Below are positions 36,683 through 44,078 of a stretch of 64,000 nt of DNA, one piece after another (within the stretch, counting starts at the first letter, position 1; every line of letters begins with the position of its first letter). This DNA is from an uncultured Gammaproteobacteria bacterium (GTDB lineage: Bacteria; Pseudomonadota; Gammaproteobacteria; UBA6429; Thiohalophilaceae). Below the pieces are notes generated by a model, which made no database searches, was not told where the DNA came from, and saw nothing but the letters and a program-made list of their open reading frames with translations. The position numbers and the translations under genes are program-made. The stretch is taken from NCBI GenBank assembly GCA_913064945.1, contig CAJYAN010000008.1, positions 71,440-135,439 of the forward strand. The letters are read 5' to 3'.

Positions 36683-37380
36683 GTCAGGCTAAAAAAGTCA
36701 TCGTCACCGGCGCCAGCAGTGGTATCGGCAAAGCGACATCTAAATTACTTCTAGACAATGGTTATCACGTCATTGGTATCGCCCGCCGTCAGCCCGAGAT
36801 TTCACATGATAACTTTCAGGCACTGACCTGCGACCTGGCGGACCTTAAAAGACTACCTGCCTTCCTCGATACACTCGTTAAAGACCATCCACAGATTGAC
36901 GCCCTCGTCTGTAACGCCGGACGCGGACAGTTTGGTTCCCTGGAGGAGTTTTCCTATGACCAGATCAAGGACCTCATGGCTATTAACTTCACCAGTCATG
37001 CCTACATGGCGCGCGCTATCCTGCCGGGCATGAAGCGACAGAAGGCGGGGCGGCTCATCTTTATGGGTTCGGAAGCGGCCCTGCAGGGTAGTCGCATGGG
37101 TTCAATCTATTGCGCCAGTAAATTCGCCATACGTGGACTGACCCAGGCCCTGCGCGACGAGTGCAGCAAGAGTGGTATCCAGGTCAGCCTGATCAATCCC
37201 GGCATGGTGAAGAGTGATTTCTTTCATGATCTGTCCTTCTGTCACGGCGAGGAAGAGACTCATCATATAGAAGTCACCGATGTCGCCAGGGCGGTTCAAT
37301 TCATTATCGAAAGCCGTCAGGGGACCGTGATTGACGAGATCAACCTGTCGCCACTAAAACATGTGGTGCAGGCAAAATAA
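36679..37380 (+). CDS. short-chain dehydrogenase/reductase
   Basis: A 233-residue classical SDR: VTGASSGIGKAT cofactor site, CNAGRGQFG, the catalytic Ser near FMGSEAALQGS and YCASKFA (Tyr and Lys of the YxxxK motif). The start overlaps the radical SAM gene stop as ATGA. The substrate is unknown; the conserved coupling suggests it acts on the same pathway as its three upstream neighbours. Confidence 0.88.
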   Translation: MSQAKKVIVTGASSGIGKATSKLLLDNGYHVIGIARRQPEISHDNFQALTCDLADLKRLPAFLDTLVKDHPQIDALVCNAGRGQFGSLEEFSYDQIKDLMAINFTSHAYMARAILPGMKRQKAGRLIFMGSEAALQGSRMGSIYCASKFAIRGLTQALRDECSKSGIQVSLINPGMVKSDFFHDLSFCHGEEETHHIEVTDVARAVQFIIESRQGTVIDEINLSPLKHVVQAK

Positions 37381-37589
37381 AATAGCCTCCGGTATCATTG
37401 TTTACACAGACATATCACCGCAAGACGCCAAGAAGTTATTGATATATAAATAAACGATAATGGCATCAATCACCTGACGCTACGCAACAATATAGACCCA
37501 GATTTCCAAACTCAACGGTAAAAATAACAACACGCCGGTCACAACAAACGATATACTAGCCACACACCACAACAATTCGGTCCATAGCC

Positions 37590-37871
37590 ATGAAATTACT
37601 CGTCCGCAACCTCCCCCGCAGTCTCACCGAAGCCGACCTCAAAGAACTGTTTGAGGGCTACGGTGTAGTGCAGTCCTGCGATATCGTCGTGGATAGCAAG
37701 ACTGGCGTATCCAAAGGCTTTGGTTTTATCGAAATGCCCAAACCCGGTGACGCCAAGGCCGCCGCAAAAAGTCTCAACGGCAAAGATATCTCGGGAAATA
37801 AGATCCGCGTCAAAAAAGCCGAAGCAAAAACAGATGCAACCTCCAGTCCTGAACCTGCAACCGATGACTAG
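37590..37871 (+). CDS. RRM RNA-binding protein
   Basis: A 93-residue single-RRM protein. RNP2 is KLLVRNLP and RNP1 is KGFGFIEM. The tail is short and charged (KKAEAKTDATSS). Bacterial single-RRM proteins of this kind bind RNA and are often cold-induced; no cold-shock element is recognisable here. The stop codon overlaps the start of the VF530-like gene by 8 bp. Confidence 0.9.
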   Translation: MKLLVRNLPRSLTEADLKELFEGYGVVQSCDIVVDSKTGVSKGFGFIEMPKPGDAKAAAKSLNGKDISGNKIRVKKAEAKTDATSSPEPATDD

Positions 37872-38079
37872 GCCCCACAATCAGGACCCGCTACACGGCG
37901 TCACGCTGGAAATGGTGGTAAATCGTCTAGTAGAAAAAAATGGTTGGCAGGAACTGGGACGGCGTATCAAGATTAAATGCTTCACCTCCGACCCCAGCAT
38001 TTCATCAAGTTTAACGTTTTTACGCAAAACACCGTGGGCACGAGAGAAAGTCGAAGCACTCTATATACAGTCGCAATAA
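37864..38079 (+). CDS. VF530 family (DUF2132) DNA-binding-fold protein
   Basis: A 71-residue protein started at ATG 37864 inside the end of the RRM gene. It matches the VF530/DUF2132 family: DPLHGVTLEMVVNRLVEKNGW, RIKIKCFTSDPSISSSLTFLRKTPWAREKVE. The family forms a small dimer of unknown role. Overlap implies translation coupled to the RRM gene. Confidence 0.87.
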   Translation: MTRPHNQDPLHGVTLEMVVNRLVEKNGWQELGRRIKIKCFTSDPSISSSLTFLRKTPWAREKVEALYIQSQ

Positions 38080-38182
38080 CCAGATCGCCGCATTCGGCCA
38101 ATTGCGGTCATACCATCTCGCCGTAAGCCCGTAGAAAAGCGGACATTCGACGCTTGCATCACCCGCAGCTGCACTGATGGCT

Positions 38183-38264
38183 GTTTAACGACGATCTTTG
38201 CCACGAAGCCTAGGGAAAAGCGTCATCGTGGGCGTTCGCTGTCGGGTGTATGCATTTGTTATGC
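38183..38264 (-). other. attC site 5 (end of cassette array)
   Basis: 82 bp read on the minus strand from GCATAAC (38264-38258) to GTTAAAC (38189-38183), with imperfect inner symmetry (GACGAT / GTCATCG). It follows the GNAT cassette gene and ends the array. The adjoining 38080-38182 has no gene. Confidence 0.65.
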
Positions 38265-38273
38265 AATGATATT

Positions 38274-38768
38274 TTATGAGATTTTTAATTCATACCGCTG
38301 TTCTGTAACAACTGTTCCCCATTGTGAACCATTGATTTCTTCAACCAATTTGAATCCAAATTTCTGATAAAGGTGTTTCGCAGGTTCTAAACCTTGAAAT
38401 GTCCAAAGATATACTTTGTTAAAGGACAATTGATTACAGAAATCTATTGCCTTGCTCATCAAATGATTACCGGCACCTGTTCCTTTGGTTTTGTCTGAAA
38501 CAATAAACCATCTAAGATGAGCTACATTTGATTCTTCGGAGGAACCGTCAATGGTAATTGAACCTTCTAAAGTACCGTCAATTATTGATGACCAGATGCA
38601 ATCCTGAGATTCATCGTATCTGTCAATAAAACTAGACAATTCAGTCGCGACTTTAGCTTCAAAGAAGTGACCAAAATTCCACTCTCGTGAATAATACAGG
38701 GCATGTAGTTCAGCGATTCGACCAATAATCCCAGGTCTATAACCAGTTATTGTTGCAAAATCATTCAT
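38274..38768 (-). CDS. GNAT family N-acetyltransferase (cassette 5)
   Basis: A 164-residue protein with an N-terminal helical part (GYRPGIIGRIAELHALYYSREW) and a GNAT core: HLRWFIVSDKTKGTGAGNHLM (acetyl-CoA loop) and LYQKFGFKLVEE. The N-terminal wording is that of the C-terminal acetyltransferase half of MarR-GNAT fusions. Substrate unknown. It is the last cassette gene, flanked by attC4 and attC5, and codon use is more A/T-rich than the core genes. Confidence 0.85.
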   Translation of the reverse strand: MNDFATITGYRPGIIGRIAELHALYYSREWNFGHFFEAKVATELSSFIDRYDESQDCIWSSIIDGTLEGSITIDGSSEESNVAHLRWFIVSDKTKGTGAGNHLMSKAIDFCNQLSFNKVYLWTFQGLEPAKHLYQKFGFKLVEEINGSQWGTVVTEQRYELKIS

Positions 38769-38789
38769 TGTTTCGATTCATCTTTGTGT

Positions 38790-38868
38790 GCATAACGCTT
38801 ACATAAGGGTCGCGACGTCAGGAGCGTCCCAGCGAACGATAGTGAGCGACTTGATGTTTTTGTTAGGC
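38790..38868 (-). other. attC site 4
   Basis: 79 bp between core sites GCATAAC (38790-38796 on the plus strand) and GTTAGGC (38862-38868). It separates the DUF6188-like cassette from the GNAT cassette. The interior contains AGCGTCCC and CGAACGATAG stems unlike those of attC2 and attC3. Confidence 0.8.
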
Positions 38869-38877
38869 TTTTTCTCA

Positions 38878-39255
38878 TCAGAATATCTCCATAACAAATG
38901 CTTCACCTTGTGGTGGAAAATTGAAAATGACTGATTCGTATTGGCCTTCAACCGTTTCAATTTCTATAGAGTCTCCGTTTTCAAAGGAAATTCTTAATAT
39001 GCTAGAACTTTTCATTTCTGCTTTTTTAGCTAATTGACGACCAAGAGCGCCCCAAGGTCCAGAATTTGGCGCATCTTCCCATGTGTAGGTGTTTCCTTCG
39101 ATCGAAGCAAATACACGCTCGTTACACTGGATATTAAAATTGACAAATTGAATATTGAAACCATAAGTGGCCAGCAACACGGACTCAACATACTCGTCAT
39201 TTTTTGAAAAGTACTCATTCAATAGTTCGACAATTTTCTCATTGAATAGAATCAT
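38878..39255 (-). CDS. DUF6188-like cassette protein (cassette 4)
   Basis: About 125 residues from ATG 39253-39255; the upstream ATG lies inside attC3 and is unlikely. The protein has NIQFVNFNIQCNERVFASIEG and APNSGPWGALGRQLAKKAE, a pattern I associate with small DUF6188-type proteins common in cassettes and immunity loci. No signal peptide or membrane segment. Function unknown. Flanked by attC3 and attC4. Confidence 0.75.
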   Translation of the reverse strand: MILFNEKIVELLNEYFSKNDEYVESVLLATYGFNIQFVNFNIQCNERVFASIEGNTYTWEDAPNSGPWGALGRQLAKKAEMKSSSILRISFENGDSIEIETVEGQYESVIFNFPPQGEAFVMEIF

Positions 39256-39266
39256 ATTCTTTTGAA

Positions 39267-39350
39267 GCCTAACGTTCCGCATGAGCGGCCGAGCGACAGC
39301 GAGGTCCGGCGCCTGCTCTTGCAGGCGCGAACTCCATGCGGTTGTTATAC
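39267..39350 (-). other. attC site 3
   Basis: 84 bp between GCCTAAC (39267-39273) and GTTATAC (39344-39350). The arms pair (CCGCAT / ATGCGG) and the centre holds GCGCCTGC / GCAGGCGC. The stop codon of the cassette 3 gene lies within this site. Closely similar in its arms to attC2. Confidence 0.85.
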
Positions 39351-39956
39351 GGTTCTACCCAATACACCACTTAGCGCTGCGAAAGCCGCTACAATTGGCA
39401 CGAAATATACATTGGCAAGTACGAAAGAGAAAACAGACTGTCTTCTCGTACAGCCGAGGGCGCACGCCAAAGATCCCCATGCCCGGCAGAACCAATAGAT
39501 GGTTAGGCATACCATGAATAGCAGGCCCACCAAGTAGAAACTGCTCTGGGTTACTGCCGCTTCAAACCAAATGGCCGCGCCCAGCGCAGTAAGCACTTGT
39601 GCAGGGCCATACAGATAGAATGTTGATTGGACGACCTTGGCGTAATCGGATGGCGCTTTGACACTTTTCAGGGCAAGGTGGCCACTCAGTCCTAGAAATA
39701 ACACCAACAGCACATTCGAGACCGCAAACTTAAATGCGGACTCCAAACGCAATTGCGCTCGATCTAGCACTGCCATCAAAAGAAAGGTAGAAATGGCTAG
39801 GCAAAAAGCGTAAACGGAAATAGCGGGCGCGACGGTCTTATCCTTCCGCAAACGGTCGGCGAGAAACACCTTTGTATTCGACAACATTCGCAACGCGATC
39901 GTAAAACGCTTCGGATCGAATAGTTGTCGAAATACTTTCTGCGGATCAAAGCTCAT
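39345..39956 (-). CDS. multi-span membrane protein (cassette 3)
   Basis: A 203-residue protein with about five membrane segments (for example ISVYAFCLAISTFLLMAVL and VLLVLFLGLSGHLAL) after a ~30-residue N-terminus (FDPQKVFRQLFDPKRF). Its overall pattern resembles Yip1-like membrane proteins. Function unknown. Flanked by attC2 and attC3; the stop overlaps attC3. Confidence 0.78.
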   Translation of the reverse strand: MSFDPQKVFRQLFDPKRFTIALRMLSNTKVFLADRLRKDKTVAPAISVYAFCLAISTFLLMAVLDRAQLRLESAFKFAVSNVLLVLFLGLSGHLALKSVKAPSDYAKVVQSTFYLYGPAQVLTALGAAIWFEAAVTQSSFYLVGLLFMVCLTIYWFCRAWGSLACALGCTRRQSVFSFVLANVYFVPIVAAFAALSGVLGRTV

Positions 39957-39968
39957 AGTGTTTCTACC

Positions 39969-40052
39969 GTATAACGTTCCGCATAAACGGCCGAGCGGTA
40001 GCGAGGTCCGAGCCCGCGTAGTTTGCGGGCGGTTTTGATGCGGTTGTTAGGC
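39969..40052 (-). other. attC site 2
   Basis: 84 bp between GTATAAC (39969-39975) and GTTAGGC (40046-40052). Arms CCGCAT / ATGCGG and an inner GCCCGC / GCGGGC stem. Shares TAACGTTCCGCAT and CGAGCG-AGCGAGGTCCG with attC3. Confidence 0.87.
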
Positions 40053-40071
40053 GATAATTTGCTAAGATTTT

Positions 40072-40482
40072 TCACTTCTGAACTGATTCCTGATAGCTTT
40101 TTATTTTATTTATATCATCGACCCAGCTGGATTTACTCGAACAATACACGTTAAATGCTGGTGTGAATTGCGATGGTTGAGTAAGCGCACCGTAAAAAAC
40201 TAAATATAGGCCAGGGATACGATAATTTTTGTTATAAATTTGCGAGCCACATTCTTTGCAAAAATATTTTTCACCAGAATTCTCGACTTTGTATTTTTTT
40301 AAATGATTCTCACCTTTAGTAAATAGCAAATCGCTTTCATTTACGGCTGCATAAGTTGAGAACGCACTACCATTACGCCTTTTACAATCATCACAATGGC
40401 AATTCACTATAAACTTCGGACTATTTTTTATTTCGAAACCAATCAATCCACAGTGACAGATGCCTGTAATTTTGTTTTTCAT
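40072..40482 (-). CDS. GFA-type zinc protein (cassette 2)
   Basis: A 136-residue GFA/CENP-V fold protein. Zinc ligands are visible in CHCGLIGFEI, NCHCDDCKRRNG and FCKECGSQIY. The family includes glutathione-dependent formaldehyde-activating enzyme, but most members have no proven activity. It is full length for the small form of the family. A/T-rich compared with core genes. Flanked by attC1 and attC2. Confidence 0.88.
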   Translation of the reverse strand: MKNKITGICHCGLIGFEIKNSPKFIVNCHCDDCKRRNGSAFSTYAAVNESDLLFTKGENHLKKYKVENSGEKYFCKECGSQIYNKNYRIPGLYLVFYGALTQPSQFTPAFNVYCSSKSSWVDDINKIKSYQESVQK

Positions 40483-40504
40483 TTGTTTAATCCCTTTTAT
40501 ATAC

Positions 40505-40576
40505 GCTTAACGTTTAAGCTGTGCGGCGCAAACGAAGCGCAGCGTAGTTTGCGTCCGAACGAGCGCATTGTTATGC
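40505..40576 (-). other. attC site 1
   Basis: 72 bp between GCTTAAC (40505-40511) and GTTATGC (40570-40576). The inner stem CGCAAAC / GTTTGCG is perfect. It separates the two GFA cassettes. Confidence 0.85.
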
Positions 40577-40585
40577 GCAGGATCA

Positions 40586-40993
40586 CTATCGATCATCCGC
40601 CCATTCTTGGAATTTTGGCAGATCGCAATCGGCGCCGAGATCATACCAAGGTGCTTTCAAGCTCACCCATATATGATTGACAGGCCTGACCCCTGGATCA
40701 TCATCCAGCGTGCCTAAGCGGAGAATATAGTGTTTTTGCCCTTCTCTATGAGCGTATATATGTGAACCGCAATTTGAGCAAAAACACCTCACCTTATCGG
40801 GGGAGGATGGATAACATTTGATGAACTCCTCGCCTGTAGTGAACTCGAAATCGTCTATCTGAACCGCTGCCACTGATGAAAAAGCTGCACCGTGAGCTTT
40901 TCTGCAGGTTGTACAGTGGCAATGAGTAATATCACCAATCTTCCCTTTTATTGCATATGTTACCTTTCCACACATGCAGCTCCCTTTATTCAT
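40586..40993 (-). CDS. GFA-type zinc protein (cassette 1)
   Basis: A 135-residue GFA/CENP-V fold protein. Zinc ligands lie in SCMCGKVTYAI, HCHCTTCRKAHG and CFCSNCGSHIY. It has the same fold as cassette 2 but differs over most positions, so it is not a recent copy. It is the first cassette, next to the integrase side, where the array promoter would drive it best. Confidence 0.88.
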   Translation of the reverse strand: MNKGSCMCGKVTYAIKGKIGDITHCHCTTCRKAHGAAFSSVAAVQIDDFEFTTGEEFIKCYPSSPDKVRCFCSNCGSHIYAHREGQKHYILRLGTLDDDPGVRPVNHIWVSLKAPWYDLGADCDLPKFQEWADDR

Positions 40994-41017
40994 CCGTACT
41001 GCCTCTCAGTATTTTGT

Positions 41018-41063
41018 GCATAACAGTTACTATACGGACCCCTCCGGGTCCATATAGTTAAAT
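41018..41063 (-). repeat. attI-side compact attC-like hairpin
   Basis: On the plus strand GCATAAC (41018-41024) and GTTAAAT (41057-41063) enclose an almost perfect stem, TATACGGACCC / GGGTCCATATA, with a 4-nt loop. GCATAAC marks the junction with cassette 1. The 46-bp length is short for an attC. It could be part of attI, a compact attC or a terminator for the array leader. The A/T-rich 41064-41200 should contain attI and the array promoter. Confidence 0.6.
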
Positions 41064-41213
41064 TAATAAATCTCTAATATTCTTCTTTTACTTATTTAAC
41101 TATCAAGAGGTTACAAGAAATCTGTCTCATTATCAAAAAAAAGCAAATCGTGACACGGTATTGCATATTGCAGTATATTTTCTTAGGCTTTGATTTTTCT
41201 TTGGAGGAACATT

Positions 41214-42198
41214 ATGGGGTTTAATTCCACACAATTCGCACCAAAAACCAAAGCTTCTTGATCAAATTCGTCTTGCTTGTCAAAGGCGACATTACAGTCC
41301 CAAAACCGCTTCTAGCTATACCTATTGGTGTCGGCAATACATCCTTTTCCATAATAAACAGCATCCCCAATCCTTGGGTAAACATCATGTGGAGGCATTT
41401 CTCAATTATCTGGTAACAAAGCGCCGCTTATCGGCCAGTTCTCAGGCCCAGGCTCTGAATGCCATTCTCTTCATGTATAAGCAGGTCTTAGAGCAGGATT
41501 TTGGATGGCTGGATGGCCTTGTGCGAGCTAAACGTAAACATTTCTTACCCACTGTTCTTACAGTTGACGAGGTACGCTTAGTTCTCAATCTCATGACGGG
41601 AACAACTAAACTGATGGCGGAGCTAATTTATGGGACGGGTATGCGTGTTAATGAGTGTACACAATTACGCATCAAAGACATCGATTTTTCAATGAAGACT
41701 ATCATGGTGAGACAGGGCAAAGGCGGCAAGGATCGCATGACTATCTTGCCTGAGAAGCTTATTGAACCCCTTCGTCGTCACCTGGTGAAAGTAGAGACCT
41801 TACACAAAGATGACAGTCTTAAGGGTGCGGGGTTTACACCCCTTCCCGGTGCGCTATACAAAAAATATCCAGGCATTGGTCAGCGTCTTGGCTGGCAGTA
41901 TGTTTTTCCTTCTGCCTCAGTGCGTACATGGCCACCAACGGGGCAACAGGTGCGTTGGCACTGTTCTGCATCAACGCCTCAGCGGGCTTTTAAAAAGGCA
42001 TTTAAAGAAAGCAAAATTCACAAGCATGCCAGCATACATACCTTGCGACACTGCTTTGCAACTCATTTACTTCAAAATGGAACTGACCTTCGTCGTATCC
42101 AGGTGCTGCTCGGACATAAAAACATCAACACGACCATGATTTATACGCATATCATCAAGGCTGTGCAGAATACGCAGAGCCCTTTCGATGTCCTTTGA
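41214..42198 (+). pseudogene. intI: integron integrase IntI, frameshifted
   Basis: A strong ribosome binding site (GGAGG, 41203-41207) precedes ATG 41214, which reads MGFNSTQFAPK and then stops at TGA 41259-41261. Dropping one A from the A5 run (41243-41247) joins this start to the long downstream frame (PKLLDQIRLACQRRHYS...), giving a 327-residue IntI. The full recombinase core is present: GTGMRVNE, the IntI-specific patch (ALYKKYPGIGQRLGWQYVF), HTLRHCFATHLL and LLGHKNINTTMIYTH. The insert distinguishes IntI from XerC/D. It could be a real inactivation, phase variation or a sequencing slip. The shifted frame alone, from TTG 41374, lacks the first ~50 residues. Confidence 0.88.
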
Positions 42199-42280
42199 AT
42201 GTCTGCTATGGGGTGAGTTTATCACCCCATTTTTATCTCCACGGCCGATGTCTGCTTAGGGTCGTCACTTGCCCTTCACA

Positions 42281-43330
42281 TCATCCCACCATCGCCGCCA
42301 CAATCGCCAAATCCCCCTGTCGGACGGAGTCCACATCAAAGGTCTTGGCTGCCGCTGCCATACGCGTTAGCGCGGCCTTGATACTCATGGCCGGTGTATT
42401 GTCACCTTTTTTGGCGCGGTGGAAACGTACCGGGTTGATGCGGGCCACCACGTAGGTGCGAAGATAGGGCGATTTAAAACCGCGTTTCTGTAACTTTTCG
42501 ATTATCTTTTTCACGTAGCCATCGATCTCTTCCAGGCGTGCGGCATAGCCCTCTCGCTCGCGCAGGCTGACCTTTAGCCCTCGCTCACTAAAACGGTCGA
42601 CTTTTTTTAGCATCGGACTATAGGCGCCACCGGCAAAACGTTTGTTTTCGCTGTAGATAATGCCGAGGGTCAACAGCTCAGCGGCCTCGAACTCGGCACG
42701 ATAATCACTCTCTTTATTGCGTGGCTTACTCTGCGCCAGTGAACGCGCCATACGAATGACTTCCAGACTGCGATCTTTGAGGTTATGGGCCTTTTCGGTA
42801 TTCAGGGCCAGGATACGAAACGCCAGCGCATCATCCGGGGAAATAATGGCGGTGATCTGTTGCAGGCCCAGCACTTTGGCCGCGGCCAGTCGATGACGAC
42901 CGTTGGGCGTCCAGAGCTTACCCTCTTCACCACGCACCACCACCAATGGGTCGAGAAACGAACCGCTCTCTTTAATTTTCTCTGCCAGACGCTTGGTGTG
43001 GGTCGGTGACAGGTCGCGCTGAAATGGTGTGGGCTGTACCGATTTCAATGGCAGCGAGGCCATCAACATGGGGCGTCCGGATAACGGTTCTCGATAGGCA
43101 CCGATGACCGCCCCGCCCGCCTGCTGGATTTCCGCGACCAGCGTGGCCACGTCTTTATCGTCAGTGGCCAGCACCATATCGCTGGCCTTGAGGCCAATGG
43201 CTTTCTTGCTGGGGGCAAGCTTGCCTTTTTTGGCAGCCTTCTTCCTGGTGACTTTCTTTTTAGTCGCGGCTTTTTTGGCGGTCTTCTTTTTGGTGGTCTT
43301 CTTTTTGGTGGTCTTCTTTTTCGCTGCCAT
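42281..43330 (-). CDS. ParB-like nuclease-domain protein with histone-H1-like tail
   Basis: A 349-residue protein. Residues 1-45 are a Lys/Ala/Thr tail (KKKTTKKKTTKKKTAKKAA) like histone H1 and bacterial H1-like proteins. A ParB N-terminal domain follows (about 85-190: MASLPLKSVQPTPFQRDLSP, LDPLVVV, PNGRHRLAAAKVLGL with the GxxRxxA-type box). The remaining ~150 residues are helical. No parA gene is adjacent. It starts 6 bp after a J-domain gene on the same strand, so they form a unit. A chromosome-binding role is inferred. Confidence 0.85.
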   Translation of the reverse strand: MAAKKKTTKKKTTKKKTAKKAATKKKVTRKKAAKKGKLAPSKKAIGLKASDMVLATDDKDVATLVAEIQQAGGAVIGAYREPLSGRPMLMASLPLKSVQPTPFQRDLSPTHTKRLAEKIKESGSFLDPLVVVRGEEGKLWTPNGRHRLAAAKVLGLQQITAIISPDDALAFRILALNTEKAHNLKDRSLEVIRMARSLAQSKPRNKESDYRAEFEAAELLTLGIIYSENKRFAGGAYSPMLKKVDRFSERGLKVSLREREGYAARLEEIDGYVKKIIEKLQKRGFKSPYLRTYVVARINPVRFHRAKKGDNTPAMSIKAALTRMAAAAKTFDVDSVRQGDLAIVAAMVG

Positions 43331-43336
43331 TGTGGT

Positions 43337-43942
43337 TCACTTTGTCTTTAATAATAAATGTGCGGCGTCATTCAATTGCTGGATGAGTTCCTTATCACCG
43401 CCTCGATCCGGGTGATGCTGCATGACCAGACTGCGATAGGTCTTACGAATCGTTTCATCATCGACCGGGTCACTCAAACCCAGCACATCGAGTGCCGTAT
43501 CACGATGTTCGTATCGGTTCATGCCGATCCAGAAGGCGGCCAGCAGTTCATCCACCCCCTGTGCATCGGTCTCGATAAGGTGGTTGAGATCCAGATAATA
43601 GTCACGCACCTTGTCGACGGCGGCAAGTGCGGCGACCGATGCTTCATAGGGATGTTTGCGAATCAGCAATGCAGATATTTCAAGATGGGCAGACTGTGAC
43701 TGATGCCACTCGTCCATCAGCCGGTACAAGACATGGCAGACCAGAAAGTGGATGCGAAATAAGGCCAGGTTATCGCCTTTTTTTCGTGACAGCAACTTTG
43801 CCAGTTGGGGACACGTCTCCAGCTGGGAAATTAGCGCATATTCACTGATTCCCTCCTTATGGATATGAAGAATTTCCGCCACTGTCTGCTGTATGACGTC
43901 AATCATGGCCATGCCGGCTGTCGGTAGAGACTCGTCGCTCAT
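43337..43942 (-). CDS. J-domain (DnaJ-like) protein
   Basis: About 201 residues from the ATG at 43940-43942 (an ATG six codons upstream is also open). The J domain is at the C-terminus, with HHPDRGG (HPD motif) and a final helix QLNDAAHLLLKTK. The N-terminal ~140 residues are helical with no known domain. J proteins stimulate DnaK ATPase, here probably for a specific client. It is upstream of, and 6 bp from, the ParB-like gene. Confidence 0.85.
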   Translation of the reverse strand: MSDESLPTAGMAMIDVIQQTVAEILHIHKEGISEYALISQLETCPQLAKLLSRKKGDNLALFRIHFLVCHVLYRLMDEWHQSQSAHLEISALLIRKHPYEASVAALAAVDKVRDYYLDLNHLIETDAQGVDELLAAFWIGMNRYEHRDTALDVLGLSDPVDDETIRKTYRSLVMQHHPDRGGDKELIQQLNDAAHLLLKTK

Positions 43943-44078
43943 CTGGTCAACTCTTGGCAAAATTTGTTATAGTGTACAACATACCCGTCTACGATATCCG
44001 TCCTGTTGAGGTTCCATCATCTCTCCGCATCTCGCATTAGTAGGCTCACTACAAACCCCCGAATACAGGATTTAGATT

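Larger units (their letters stand above)
38183..42198. mobile_element. chromosomal integron with five cassettes
   Basis: An integron of standard layout. The intI-type gene runs rightward from 41214. Five cassettes to its left are read leftward: about 40511-41023, 39975-40510, 39273-39974, 38796-39272 and 38189-38795. Each has one minus-strand gene with an attC at its 3' side. attC boundaries match RYYYAAC / GTTRRRY cores in most sites (two read GTTATGC or GTTATAC). Confidence 0.88.

Noticed and set aside
41029..41057. Hairpin upstream of intI as a simple terminator only
   Set aside because: The cores at both ends fit attC-type sites and T-runs are absent, so a terminator alone is not the best reading, though it remains possible.
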